Positions 28,979-37,222 of a DNA stretch of 51,600 nt are shown here, in pieces. A program made the position numbers and the translations under genes. The first letter of the stretch is position 1. Each line of letters begins with the position of its first letter. Origin of the DNA: Campylobacterales bacterium (GTDB taxonomy: Bacteria; Campylobacterota; Campylobacteria; Campylobacterales; Sulfurimonadaceae); NCBI GenBank assembly GCA_016938175.1, contig JAFGVE010000041.1, positions 1 through 51,600 of the forward strand, written 5' to 3'. Below the pieces are notes generated by a model. The model was not told the origin of the DNA. It ran no database searches and was given only the letters and a program-made list of their open reading frames with translations.

Positions 28979-29503
28979 CTAATGTTTCAGGGTCTCAAGA
29001 AGTGTCTCAAAACTATCAAAATCTTTTGGATATATTACAGACTTGATAGAGACTTCAAATTTCTTATGCTGTGTAATACTCTCTTTAAGTCTTCCAAGTA
29101 CTAAAGCGTAGTTTTTATCTTCTAAATACTCATTAAAAATAAGAAGAAATTTGCTGTTTTCAATATGTGCAACAAAATCTTCATTTCGCAGTACCTCAAC
29201 AATTATATTGCTCAGTTCAACAACCAACTCATCACTATAATTTAAAAGTGCAACAGTTGTTACCAAAAAATCTTTGTCTCTTCTTTTAGCTCTCTCAATC
29301 TGCTCACTCAAAACTATCTCTGCATTGTTTGCATTTGGTAACATAGTTATCTGGTTAAAGTAAGCCTGTTTTATAAGCTCTGCATCTCCACTTTCTCTCT
29401 CTTTAAGCATCTTTATAAGTCGTAAATTATAAAAAAAGCTGACAAGAAATAGAACTGCCAACACCAGTACAGGAAGATTTTCAATTATACCCTGCTCATT
29501 CAT
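28979..29503 (-). CDS. Membrane protein with degenerate GGDEF-like domain
   Basis: The 174-residue protein has one N-terminal membrane segment (NLPVLVLAVLFLVSFFY, about 9-25), a short linker and a domain resembling a diguanylate cyclase fold. ITMLPNANNAE fits the LTGLPNR helix, and EDFVAHIENSKFLLIF fits the strand-turn-strand that normally carries GG(D/E)EF. The signature turn is replaced by ENSKF, and the usual GTP- and metal-binding D-x-D/F..N..GH..GD motif is missing. Catalysis is therefore unlikely. It could bind nucleotide or a partner. The call comes from pattern only. Confidence 0.6.
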   Translation of the reverse strand: MNEQGIIENLPVLVLAVLFLVSFFYNLRLIKMLKERESGDAELIKQAYFNQITMLPNANNAEIVLSEQIERAKRRDKDFLVTTVALLNYSDELVVELSNIIVEVLRNEDFVAHIENSKFLLIFNEYLEDKNYALVLGRLKESITQHKKFEVSIKSVIYPKDFDSFETLLETLKH

Positions 29504-29550
29504 AAAGGCACCACCTAAAGTTGTATTTTAAAAGATTATAACACAACTCT

Positions 29551-31464
29551 CTATTTATACATCATTATATAATTACTTACTTCTGAAAAAACAACTGCAC
29601 GTCTCTTCTCATCAGTATGTAAAATACTCTCAAGCATAAGAGCAATATTTTCGTCAATACCCTCAACTAGACTCCTAATATCGCACAACTCTTCACTTTT
29701 AATTGTATTTGTAAAACGTTCATAAGCACTGTAGGGTTCTTGTTTTGCCAATAAATAATACAATTTACGCCCTAATTCAAAAAGTTCAAACTCCTCGTTT
29801 CTTCCTGTCGTTACTTTCGTCTCAAAGCCAATACTTACATCAATTTTTTTACTACGCAGATATGACTGTAACATCATCATAAAACCAATATATGCAGGTG
29901 TATAATTACGTAAAACCCTTATATGAAAAGCTTCAAAAGTCTCTGAAGGCTTTTTCATTCTTGCATACTCAAGCATAAGTGACTCAATATAAAATTTCGC
30001 ATAAAAAAGCGGAGCAGATTTTATGATTGTATACCCTTCAGCGGACTCTCCACTAAGTCTTCCTCCGAGGTAAATATTTACCCCACTTTCATTAAGACCA
30101 TTAACCTTAGCCTTACACCCTTCAAAACCTAAATCTCCAACACCATGTATTCCACACCCTTTTACACATGCTGACCAGTACATACGAACACGTGCAGACT
30201 CTAAAGGTACCGTTTCACTTAAATACTCTGCCATCTCAATAGCATCATTTTTATTCTCAATAACTCCAAATGGGCAATGCGCTGTTCCGGCACATGCAAT
30301 AAGATGATTAAGATATGGAGTATTTATATTTTTGTACTCTCTAAAAAAATTCTCCTCTAAAAGAGCATCAATATCTTTGACACCCATAATATAGAGACTC
30401 TGTTCCATATCAAAACGTAACTCTCCATTTCCATACTCTTCTGCCAACTCTCCAGCCTTATACATAGCACTACCACTAAAAATTCCAGATGGCACAATAG
30501 CATGGACTCCAAATGTTGCATCTTTGAGTGCAACTTTTCCATGGTCAGGTTCACTATAATCAAGTGTTGTCAGAGTTTCTCCAGCATGTGCAAAATCTAC
30601 ACCTGAATGTTCTCTTATTGCTTCACTCATTGCACGCATACCAACTGCTTCAATCAAAAACTGTAATCTATTTTTATTTCTGTTGTCTCTAAAGCCGTAC
30701 TGTTTAAAAAGCTGAGTGATTGTACTAAACGCAAGAAGTACTTCTTCTTCATTACGTAAAAATATATCAGCACTTTTTGCTATATGACCTACTCTTCCAC
30801 CGAGATAAAGGTTATAACCAAATATTCCATCCTTTTGAGCCAGAACAAAACAGCAGTCATTTCCGTACGCATTACATCTGTTAGAGTAATTTCCTGTTAT
30901 AGAGGTATTAAACTTTCTTGGAAGAGTAGATATCCACTCAGCAGAACCTAAAAACTTCTCTTGAAGCTTTAAGAGAGTTTTGTGTGAAGGTAAAACATTG
31001 TCATATGCCATATCATCAAACGGATCTGCAACAATTCCTCGAATATTATCAACACCTGTTTGAAATGCACTTACACCCACTGCATCAAGTCTTTTTATAA
31101 TAATAGGAAGAGACTCTATAGTTAAAAAACGTATTTCACACTGTTGCCTTGTTGTCAAATCTATATAGTTCTGACCAAACTCTTTTGCACATAGCCCTAT
31201 CACTTTAGCCTGTTCAGCATTCATTGCTCCACCGGGAATACGAAGTTTCAACATAAACTTTTCAGGTGTTGCAGGTCTATAATAAATACCAAAACACTTC
31301 AAAAAGTAGCTTTTATCCTCTTCGGGAACACTATCGAAACCCTTTGATGCATACTCCTCAAGCATATCATATGCCTCTTGAGGTGTTTTCGAGTTTTTCA
31401 TAACTTCTACTTTATTGAGTTTCTTATTACGTGCTAGGTAGGCTTCTTGTAAATCCCTTAACAT
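29551..31464 (-). CDS. nirA: Ferredoxin-type nitrite reductase (siroheme)
   Basis: This enzyme reduces nitrite to ammonium for assimilation. The 637-residue protein has duplicated siroheme-reductase halves: DLTTRQQCEIRFL (about 102-114), then a QTGVDNIRGIVADP region typical of nitrite rather than sulfite reductases. The Fe4S4-siroheme cysteines are C391, C397, C433 and C437 (CX5C and CX3C). No NADH-binding or flavin domain is present, so ferredoxin is the likely donor. No export signal is seen, so it is cytoplasmic. GGAG lies seven bases before the ATG. It diverges from the FNT channel gene; sulfite reductase is the main alternative, but the context argues for nitrite. Confidence 0.88.
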   Translation of the reverse strand: MLRDLQEAYLARNKKLNKVEVMKNSKTPQEAYDMLEEYASKGFDSVPEEDKSYFLKCFGIYYRPATPEKFMLKLRIPGGAMNAEQAKVIGLCAKEFGQNYIDLTTRQQCEIRFLTIESLPIIIKRLDAVGVSAFQTGVDNIRGIVADPFDDMAYDNVLPSHKTLLKLQEKFLGSAEWISTLPRKFNTSITGNYSNRCNAYGNDCCFVLAQKDGIFGYNLYLGGRVGHIAKSADIFLRNEEEVLLAFSTITQLFKQYGFRDNRNKNRLQFLIEAVGMRAMSEAIREHSGVDFAHAGETLTTLDYSEPDHGKVALKDATFGVHAIVPSGIFSGSAMYKAGELAEEYGNGELRFDMEQSLYIMGVKDIDALLEENFFREYKNINTPYLNHLIACAGTAHCPFGVIENKNDAIEMAEYLSETVPLESARVRMYWSACVKGCGIHGVGDLGFEGCKAKVNGLNESGVNIYLGGRLSGESAEGYTIIKSAPLFYAKFYIESLMLEYARMKKPSETFEAFHIRVLRNYTPAYIGFMMMLQSYLRSKKIDVSIGFETKVTTGRNEEFELFELGRKLYYLLAKQEPYSAYERFTNTIKSEELCDIRSLVEGIDENIALMLESILHTDEKRRAVVFSEVSNYIMMYK

Positions 31465-31504
31465 TCTTGTGCTCCATCTAATATTATTAATATCTGTATT
31501 CTAA

Positions 31505-31545
31505 AATATAATTAATGTAAAATTAATCAAAAAAAGATTAATTTT
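31505..31545. promoter_or_regulatory. nirA / FNT control region: shared motif and dyad
   Basis: The 222-base divergent gap holds TTAATGTAAAATTAA (31512-31526), which matches 14 of 15 bases of a motif between narB and nrtA. Overlapping it is a 10-base-pair inverted repeat, AAAATTAATC (31519-31528) and GATTAATTTT (31536-31545), with a seven-A spacer. A TATATT on the minus strand (31510..31505) could be the nirA -10, in which case the motif lies in the promoter spacer. The region is AT-rich, so chance matches are possible. Confidence 0.5.
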
Positions 31546-31686
31546 TATACAATTTATTGAATATTTATCGTTTATTGGGTGTTACAATGCTTCTGTTGAT
31601 TATCAGTTTATGAATTCTTAAGTTTTAAACTCACCAATACATAAATTAATCTGCAACATAAATCACACATACTACAAGGATGAAAA

Positions 31687-32496
31687 ATGTCTTACATAGA
31701 ACCATCAGAGTTTTCAACCAAACTGGTTGATTCAGGCGAGCAAAAAGTACATATGTCTACAAAAGATACAGTAATTAGAGCATACATGGCTGGTGCAGTT
31801 TTAGCATTAGCTGCTGTGTTTGCAATTACTGTTGCGGTCAAAACAGGTTCACCACTTTTAGGTGCATTACTCTTCCCAGTGGGATTCATCATGCTTTACT
31901 TAATGAAGTTTGACCTCTTAACTGGTGTTTTTACTCTAGTTCCATTAGCGTATTTAGATAAGCGTCCAGGCGTGACTATAGGTCAGATTCTTAGAAACTG
32001 GGGACTAGTAGCCCTGGGTAACTTCGGTGGTGCGTTTACTGTTGCAGTTATGATGTCTTTCATCTTTACATACGGTTACAACACAGATGGTGGAGCAATT
32101 GCTGCAAAAGTTGCTGGAATCGGTGAGGCAAGAACACTTGGTTACTCTGCACATGGTGTTGATGGATGGTTAACAGTTTTCATTCGTGGTATGCTTTGTA
32201 ACTGGATGGTATCTATGGGTGTTGTTGGAGCTATGATCTCTACATCCGTATCTGGTAAATGGCTTGCAATGTGGATGCCGGTAATGCTCTTCTTCTTCAT
32301 GGGCTTTGAGCACTCAATTGTTAATATGTTCCTTTTCCCTTTCTCTATGATTATGGGTGGTAACTTCACAATTGCTGATTACTTACTATGGAATGAGCTT
32401 CCAGTTGCACTTGGTAATCTTGTTGGTGGTTTACTCTTTGTCGGTTTACCTATCTACTACACTCATGCTAAAATGAGTCCTGCTAGAGAACTGTAA
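31687..32496 (+). CDS. FNT family nitrite/formate channel
   Basis: This is an inner-membrane pentameric channel for small monovalent anions. The 269-residue protein has about six hydrophobic segments and the family's central histidine in GFEHSIVNMFLFPFSMIMGG. AAGGA lies six bases before the ATG. It is the first gene of an operon with cyanase and a kinase/phosphatase and it diverges from nitrite reductase, so nitrite uptake is most likely. Cyanate or formate transport is possible because cyanase follows 29 bases later. The substrate cannot be fixed from sequence. Confidence 0.88.
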   Translation: MSYIEPSEFSTKLVDSGEQKVHMSTKDTVIRAYMAGAVLALAAVFAITVAVKTGSPLLGALLFPVGFIMLYLMKFDLLTGVFTLVPLAYLDKRPGVTIGQILRNWGLVALGNFGGAFTVAVMMSFIFTYGYNTDGGAIAAKVAGIGEARTLGYSAHGVDGWLTVFIRGMLCNWMVSMGVVGAMISTSVSGKWLAMWMPVMLFFFMGFEHSIVNMFLFPFSMIMGGNFTIADYLLWNELPVALGNLVGGLLFVGLPIYYTHAKMSPAREL

Positions 32497-32525
32497 AAAT
32501 ACTACACGTCTAAAAAGGATAAATT

Positions 32526-32966
32526 ATGACAAAAGTAGAAATGAGCGAGGTTATTATCCTCGCTAAAAAAGAATCGGGAATGAGTTGGGAAGAGATTGCT
32601 CAAAAAGTAGGTCTCTCAAGCGTTTTTCTAACTTCTGCTTGTTTAGGACAAAACTCTCTAAAACCTGAGAGTGCATCAAAGCTTGTAGAGATTTTAAAAC
32701 TCGGTAGTGATGTTGAAAAGACCTTAATTGAGTGTCCATACAAATCTTGGGAATTTACTATTCCTCAAGATCCTCTTATCTATCGCCTCTACGAAGTCGT
32801 TGGCGTTTATGGAGGAACAATGAAGGAAATTATCCATGAAAAGTTTGGAGATGGTATAATGAGTGCCATAGACTTCTCTTTAGATATTGATAAAGAAGAA
32901 AATCCTTTAGGAGATAGAGTGGTTATTACCATGAATGGTAAATTTCTGCCATATAAAGCCTGGTAG
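32526..32966 (+). CDS. cynS: Cyanase (cyanate hydratase)
   Basis: This enzyme converts cyanate plus bicarbonate to ammonia and carbon dioxide. The 146-residue protein has a helical N-terminal domain and the C-terminal catalytic domain. The three catalytic residues are present as Arg87, Glu90 (YRLYE) and Ser113 (GDGIMSAIDF). They keep exactly the spacing of the E. coli residues 96, 99 and 122. A carbonic anhydrase gene, often paired with cynS, is absent here. The gene lies between the FNT channel and the kinase/phosphatase and adds a second nitrogen source to the island. Confidence 0.97.
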   Translation: MTKVEMSEVIILAKKESGMSWEEIAQKVGLSSVFLTSACLGQNSLKPESASKLVEILKLGSDVEKTLIECPYKSWEFTIPQDPLIYRLYEVVGVYGGTMKEIIHEKFGDGIMSAIDFSLDIDKEENPLGDRVVITMNGKFLPYKAW

Positions 32967-32969
32967 AGA

Positions 32970-34694
32970 ATGCAAGAGAGACAAGAGCTTAGTATCTCAG
33001 TTGGAGAGTACTCGAATAAGGGTATAAAAGAGATAAATCAAGATTTTCACGATGTTTTTATTCCAAAAGGACATCAACTCACTACAAAGGGGATAGCTGT
33101 TGCCATCGCTGATGGTATCAGTAGTAGTGATGTAAGTCAAATAGCAAGTAAAAGTGCGGTAACATCCTTTCTCATAGATTACTTCAGTACCTCTGAGTTA
33201 TGGAGTGTGCAAAAGTCTGCCTATCGCGTTTTATCTGCTGTGAACTCTTGGCTCTATGCACAATCACTTAAAGGCAAATATCCATACGATAAAAATCGTG
33301 GCTACGTTTGTACGTTTAGTGCAATGGTACTGCGTTCACACACCGCACATCTATTTCACATAGGTGATACACGCGTTTATAGACTACGCAACGACTCACT
33401 CGAACAACTTACACAAGACCACAGACTTTTTGTATCTCAGGAAAAAAGTTATCTCAGTCGTGCACTTGGTATAGAAAAAGAGCTCAGTATTGATTATGAA
33501 AAATATCCAATACAGGAGAAAGATACTTATATTTTTATGAGTGATGGCGTTTATGAGTATATTGAAAAAAGTCTGCTCATAAATCTCATCAATGATGATA
33601 CAAAAAAACTCCAAGATGTGGCTAAAGAGATTGTGGACATCTGTTTACATAATGGAAGTGAAGATAATCTTACTATCCAGATAGTACGCATAGACACTCT
33701 AGCTTCAGATGCTAAAGAGATTGACAAAGCACTTCTGGAGAAAAAACTTCCTCCTCTACTTGAATCGGGAAATCTCTTTGAAGGGTATAAAATTGTTCGT
33801 GAACTCAGTGCTACGGCAAGAAGTCATACCTACCTAGCAGTAGACACCCAAACAGATGAAAAACTTGTTATAAAAATTCCATCAATAGATTTACAAAAAG
33901 ACAAAGCCTATTTAGAGAGATTTTTACTTGAAGAGTGGATAGCAAAACGTGTGAGTAATCCTTACCTACTTAAAGCCTATAAAGAAAATAGAGAAAAAAA
34001 TTATCTCTATTCAACAACAGAATATATAGAAGCAAAAACTCTCTCCCAGTGGATGCGAGACAATCCAAAAGTTTCACTTGACAAAGCCAGAGAAATTGTG
34101 ACTCAGATTGCAAAAGGGCTTCAGGCTATGCACAGACAAGAGCTTATCCATCAGGATATTCGTCCTGAAAACATCCTTATAGACAATACTGATACTATAA
34201 AAATTATAGATTACGGTTCTGTAAAAGTCTCCGGAATAGCGGATATAAACACACTCATTGAACAAGAGAATATGCTTGGAACAATGATTTACAGTGCACC
34301 AGAATATTTTTTAAGTGAAGTGGGTTCAAATAAATCAGACATCTTTTCTCTCGCAGTTATTCTCTATGAGTTGTTAAGTGGAGAGTACCCCTATGGTGTT
34401 GCACTCTCAAAAGCAAAGAACAGAGCCCAACAAAGAAAAATAAAATACAAATCTCTTTACAATGAAGAGAGCAGTATTCCTCTATGGGTTGATGCAGCGG
34501 TAAAAAAAGCACTCGCAATTGCTCCACATGAACGCTATTCTGAACTTTCAGAATTCATTTACGATATAAAACATCCCAATGAAGCACTTCTGAGATCATA
34601 CCGTGTTCCTTTTATGCAGAGAAATGAACTCATGTTATGGAAAGGCGTCTCTTTTGTTCTAGCCTTTGTAGTCCTGTTACTACTCTCTAAATAA
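32970..34694 (+). CDS. Fused PP2C phosphatase / Ser-Thr protein kinase, membrane anchored
   Basis: The 574-residue protein joins two opposing activities. Residues 1-240 are a PP2C phosphatase with metal sites NQD (23-25), ADG (47-49), GD (132-133), SDG (191-193) and DN (232-233). Residues about 270-540 are a kinase: Lys302 in VIKIP, Glu321 or Glu322, HQD (394-396) with Asn401, and DYG (414-416). The glycine loop (ELSATARSHTY) has no glycines, HRD is HQD and DFG is DYG. A membrane helix at 556-572 ends the protein. Similar fusions are known beside nitrate assimilation genes in Pseudomonas. It follows cynS by three bases, so it probably controls nitrogen uptake or enzyme activity; the target is unknown. 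Confidence 0.9.
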   Translation: MQERQELSISVGEYSNKGIKEINQDFHDVFIPKGHQLTTKGIAVAIADGISSSDVSQIASKSAVTSFLIDYFSTSELWSVQKSAYRVLSAVNSWLYAQSLKGKYPYDKNRGYVCTFSAMVLRSHTAHLFHIGDTRVYRLRNDSLEQLTQDHRLFVSQEKSYLSRALGIEKELSIDYEKYPIQEKDTYIFMSDGVYEYIEKSLLINLINDDTKKLQDVAKEIVDICLHNGSEDNLTIQIVRIDTLASDAKEIDKALLEKKLPPLLESGNLFEGYKIVRELSATARSHTYLAVDTQTDEKLVIKIPSIDLQKDKAYLERFLLEEWIAKRVSNPYLLKAYKENREKNYLYSTTEYIEAKTLSQWMRDNPKVSLDKAREIVTQIAKGLQAMHRQELIHQDIRPENILIDNTDTIKIIDYGSVKVSGIADINTLIEQENMLGTMIYSAPEYFLSEVGSNKSDIFSLAVILYELLSGEYPYGVALSKAKNRAQQRKIKYKSLYNEESSIPLWVDAAVKKALAIAPHERYSELSEFIYDIKHPNEALLRSYRVPFMQRNELMLWKGVSFVLAFVVLLLLSK

Positions 34695-35879
34695 CTACTC
34701 TACGATATCAAAACAGACAATATAATTATCTTCAAACATAGAGACTTTTTGTGCATATGTTCGACAAACGTTTCCACTCGCACGAGAGACATACGGATTA
34801 CTGAGATACTCATCTCTGAGAGACTCTTTGAGGATAAAATAGTACTCACTCAAGAGATGATTTTTACCAGCTTTTGTCGGTTTAAAAAGATGCTTCTCTT
34901 GTGAATGTATAAGTGTATTGCCAAGTTGTACACCACTCTGCTCTTCTATAATATATATAGCCTCTATTTTTCTGTTTTTCGCAATAATGCTTTCTAAAGG
35001 CTCTAATGAATCCATACCATTTTTACTCAGTAAATTAACTACTGTATGCATAAGTCTCTGCATACTTTGTATTACAGCTCTTTTCTCATCCATCTCATGA
35101 CAGATATGCTCTTTATACATCCGTGCTATGTACTCAATGGATTTTCCTATTTCGTGAATTTTCTCATCATTAAAAGATTCCTGCACCCGAGAGAACCAAA
35201 ATCCCTGAAAAAGGTCTATCTTTTTCAAAAGAGACGCCATGACCTCATCTTTATGTTCTACACCTTCAGCTATCACAAGAGCACCGACATTGTGAGACAT
35301 ATTTGCTATTGCACTCAAGAGTTCTGAGCTTATAAGATTGTTTTGCACATTATAGACGAGTGAGCGGTCAACTTTTACTATTTCAGGCCTTAGGTACTCT
35401 AGTCTTTCAAAACTTCCATAGGCAGTTCCAAAATCATCTAAAGCAACTAAAAACCCATGTTTTTTATAAAGGTCTATAAAACTTTTAAGAAGATGAGTAT
35501 CGCGAATCTTCTCCTCTTTTATAGAGACAACTATATTTTTTGGTGGAATATTGTATTTGTATACAGTAGAGATAAACTCTTTGCCCTGCTCTTTTTCTAT
35601 AACAGAGTTATCAAACTTTACAAAAAGAAGTAAACTTGCATCTTTTTCCAAATAAGTTTGAAACTTGAGAAGTGCCAGTTCACGGACATACTCATCAAGT
35701 TTTGAAGCAATATCCTCTTTTTTAGCTTGTTCAAATAAATACAAAGGGGATATAGGTTCATCATATCTGTCAATGGAACGGGTGAGTGCTTCATATGCAA
35801 ATACTCTATTATCTTTAATGGAGACTATAGGTTGAAAGTGTATGTCAATCTGTTTATTATGTATTAAATCACTTATCAT
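34695..35879 (-). CDS. EAL-domain protein with altered active site and C-terminal sensor domain
   Basis: This 394-residue protein has an EAL fold at about 1-245 and a C-terminal part at about 250-394. EAL (30-32), LDDFG (147-151), Lys169 and AEGVE (204-208) are intact. By eye alignment, however, the Asn of the NxS strand is Lys88, and the first Glu of the E-x-T-E strand is Ser119. Both normally coordinate magnesium, so cyclic di-GMP hydrolysis may be lost. The tail (FILKESLRDEYLSNPYVSR ... GNVC) resembles a PDC/YkuI_C-type ligand domain. A minus-strand TATAAT at 35935..35930 gives it its own promoter. It is convergent with the kinase gene, the stops touching. Confidence 0.85.
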   Translation of the reverse strand: MISDLIHNKQIDIHFQPIVSIKDNRVFAYEALTRSIDRYDEPISPLYLFEQAKKEDIASKLDEYVRELALLKFQTYLEKDASLLLFVKFDNSVIEKEQGKEFISTVYKYNIPPKNIVVSIKEEKIRDTHLLKSFIDLYKKHGFLVALDDFGTAYGSFERLEYLRPEIVKVDRSLVYNVQNNLISSELLSAIANMSHNVGALVIAEGVEHKDEVMASLLKKIDLFQGFWFSRVQESFNDEKIHEIGKSIEYIARMYKEHICHEMDEKRAVIQSMQRLMHTVVNLLSKNGMDSLEPLESIIAKNRKIEAIYIIEEQSGVQLGNTLIHSQEKHLFKPTKAGKNHLLSEYYFILKESLRDEYLSNPYVSRASGNVCRTYAQKVSMFEDNYIVCFDIVE

Positions 35880-35943
35880 GCTTTAATTATGCTCTTTTTT
35901 ACAAACAACAAAGATGTGTATTTGTTTAAATTATAATCAATTT

Positions 35944-37170
35944 TTAACGCATAGCTTCATAAAGTCTATTCTCTCCACGCCATACAAGTCTCTCTTTTAC
36001 ACCCTTGCAAACACGCTTTGCATGAAATTTTCCCTCTCCTTGTTCTTTATGCTCTTTTGCGAAATACTCATATGCACTAAAAGCCTCTTTTGGTTTTTTG
36101 GCATTTGTTTTTGCGAAGAACTCATCAAGCGTTTTAGAAGCAGTACTGTTATAAAAGCAGACATCTCCATCTAAAAACTTAGCTCCAGTATCATAACTAT
36201 CTTTGCCACGAAAAAAGAGAAGTTCATTCTCTTTCTCTTTTTCACTGATTATTTCAACGTTTTCAAGTCTAAACCCTGCGTCATATTTATTATAGATACC
36301 GCCGCCTTTGACATAGGCTGTAAGATTTTTTATAGTAGGAAGGGTTGCATTGGAAAAATCAGTTACAATGAGATTTTCATCATTTCCAAACTCCATAGCT
36401 GAAGAGTCATGATTATTTTTGCTATCTACACTCTTTTGTACTACAAGTACATTTTTTATCTCGCCTCTATAACCCAAGTCAACGTCTACAGAGTCATCCA
36501 TAGCATTACAGACATACAGACCATCAATGTTAACTCTACCGCCCCAAATCTCGAGCCCATCATCTTTACCACCGATAATAGCTATATTTTTCACTACAGT
36601 ACCAGAGCCGACACCTGCTAATGAGAGTCCATTTAACTCTCTATCTTTACGTATCTCATAACCTGTATGTTTTATTGCAACATACTCCAAAATACCAGAA
36701 GACTCATTGTCTTTTTCATGTGTTGTACTCCCAAACGCCACACTCTCATCGGCTTCATATTTATTATTTTCATAGTGTGTGTACGCATTTCCTGCGATAA
36801 CTAAACCACCCCACTCTCCTGCGCTCTCTTTTGAAGAGTAGCCGAGCAGATCCATTTGTGAAGTAAATGTAATGGGTTTTTGAACTGTTCCTTTTGCAAT
36901 TATTTTTGCATCTTGAGCGATAACAAGGTAGGAGAAGAGACTACAACCTGCGAGAGTTGTTCCAGGCTCTATTGTAAGTGTTGCACCGTTTTGAACAATG
37001 ACTTTTTTATCTATTCCATAAACTTTAGAAGCACTGAGTTTCATATCTGCTTCAATTACGTTTGGCAATCTTTCATCAATAACGTAACTCTCACAGTTTC
37101 CCATGCTCTCTCTAGCTTCACCTAAACTAAAAAGAGAACAAATAAGTGCTAATAAATACTTTTTTTTCAT
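35944..37170 (-). CDS. Secreted right-handed beta-helix protein
   Basis: The 408-residue protein has an N-terminal signal peptide (KKKYLLALICSLFSLGEA) and a repeat-rich body. Recurrent short strands with buried hydrophobics and asparagine/glycine turns (TLTIEPGTTLAG, LVIAQDAKIIAKGTVQKPITF, GLEIWGGRVNIDGLYV, VKNIAIIGGKDDG) suggest a parallel beta-helix of the pectate-lyase type. No catalytic site was recognised. It follows narB by 52 bases and may be co-transcribed with it. Its link to nitrate use is unknown; surface binding or envelope roles are possible. Confidence 0.75.
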   Translation of the reverse strand: MKKKYLLALICSLFSLGEARESMGNCESYVIDERLPNVIEADMKLSASKVYGIDKKVIVQNGATLTIEPGTTLAGCSLFSYLVIAQDAKIIAKGTVQKPITFTSQMDLLGYSSKESAGEWGGLVIAGNAYTHYENNKYEADESVAFGSTTHEKDNESSGILEYVAIKHTGYEIRKDRELNGLSLAGVGSGTVVKNIAIIGGKDDGLEIWGGRVNIDGLYVCNAMDDSVDVDLGYRGEIKNVLVVQKSVDSKNNHDSSAMEFGNDENLIVTDFSNATLPTIKNLTAYVKGGGIYNKYDAGFRLENVEIISEKEKENELLFFRGKDSYDTGAKFLDGDVCFYNSTASKTLDEFFAKTNAKKPKEAFSAYEYFAKEHKEQGEGKFHAKRVCKGVKERLVWRGENRLYEAMR

Positions 37171-37222
37171 AATTGCTCTTTTTTTTAAAATTTTTGCAGA
37201 TTGTAAAAAAAAGAGATTACGA

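Noticed and set aside
29551..31464. Sulfite reductase as the identity of the siroheme enzyme
   Set aside because: The siroheme/Fe4S4 cysteines are shared by both families, but the QTGVDNIRG segment and the nitrate/nitrite gene neighbourhood favour nitrite reductase.
31575..31592. Possible sigma-54 promoter before the FNT gene (GG at 31577 and GC at 31589, ten bases between)
   Set aside because: Only the GG and TGC elements fit; the CAC after GG is GTG here, and no sigma-54 activator gene lies in the island. The match is too weak to list as a feature.
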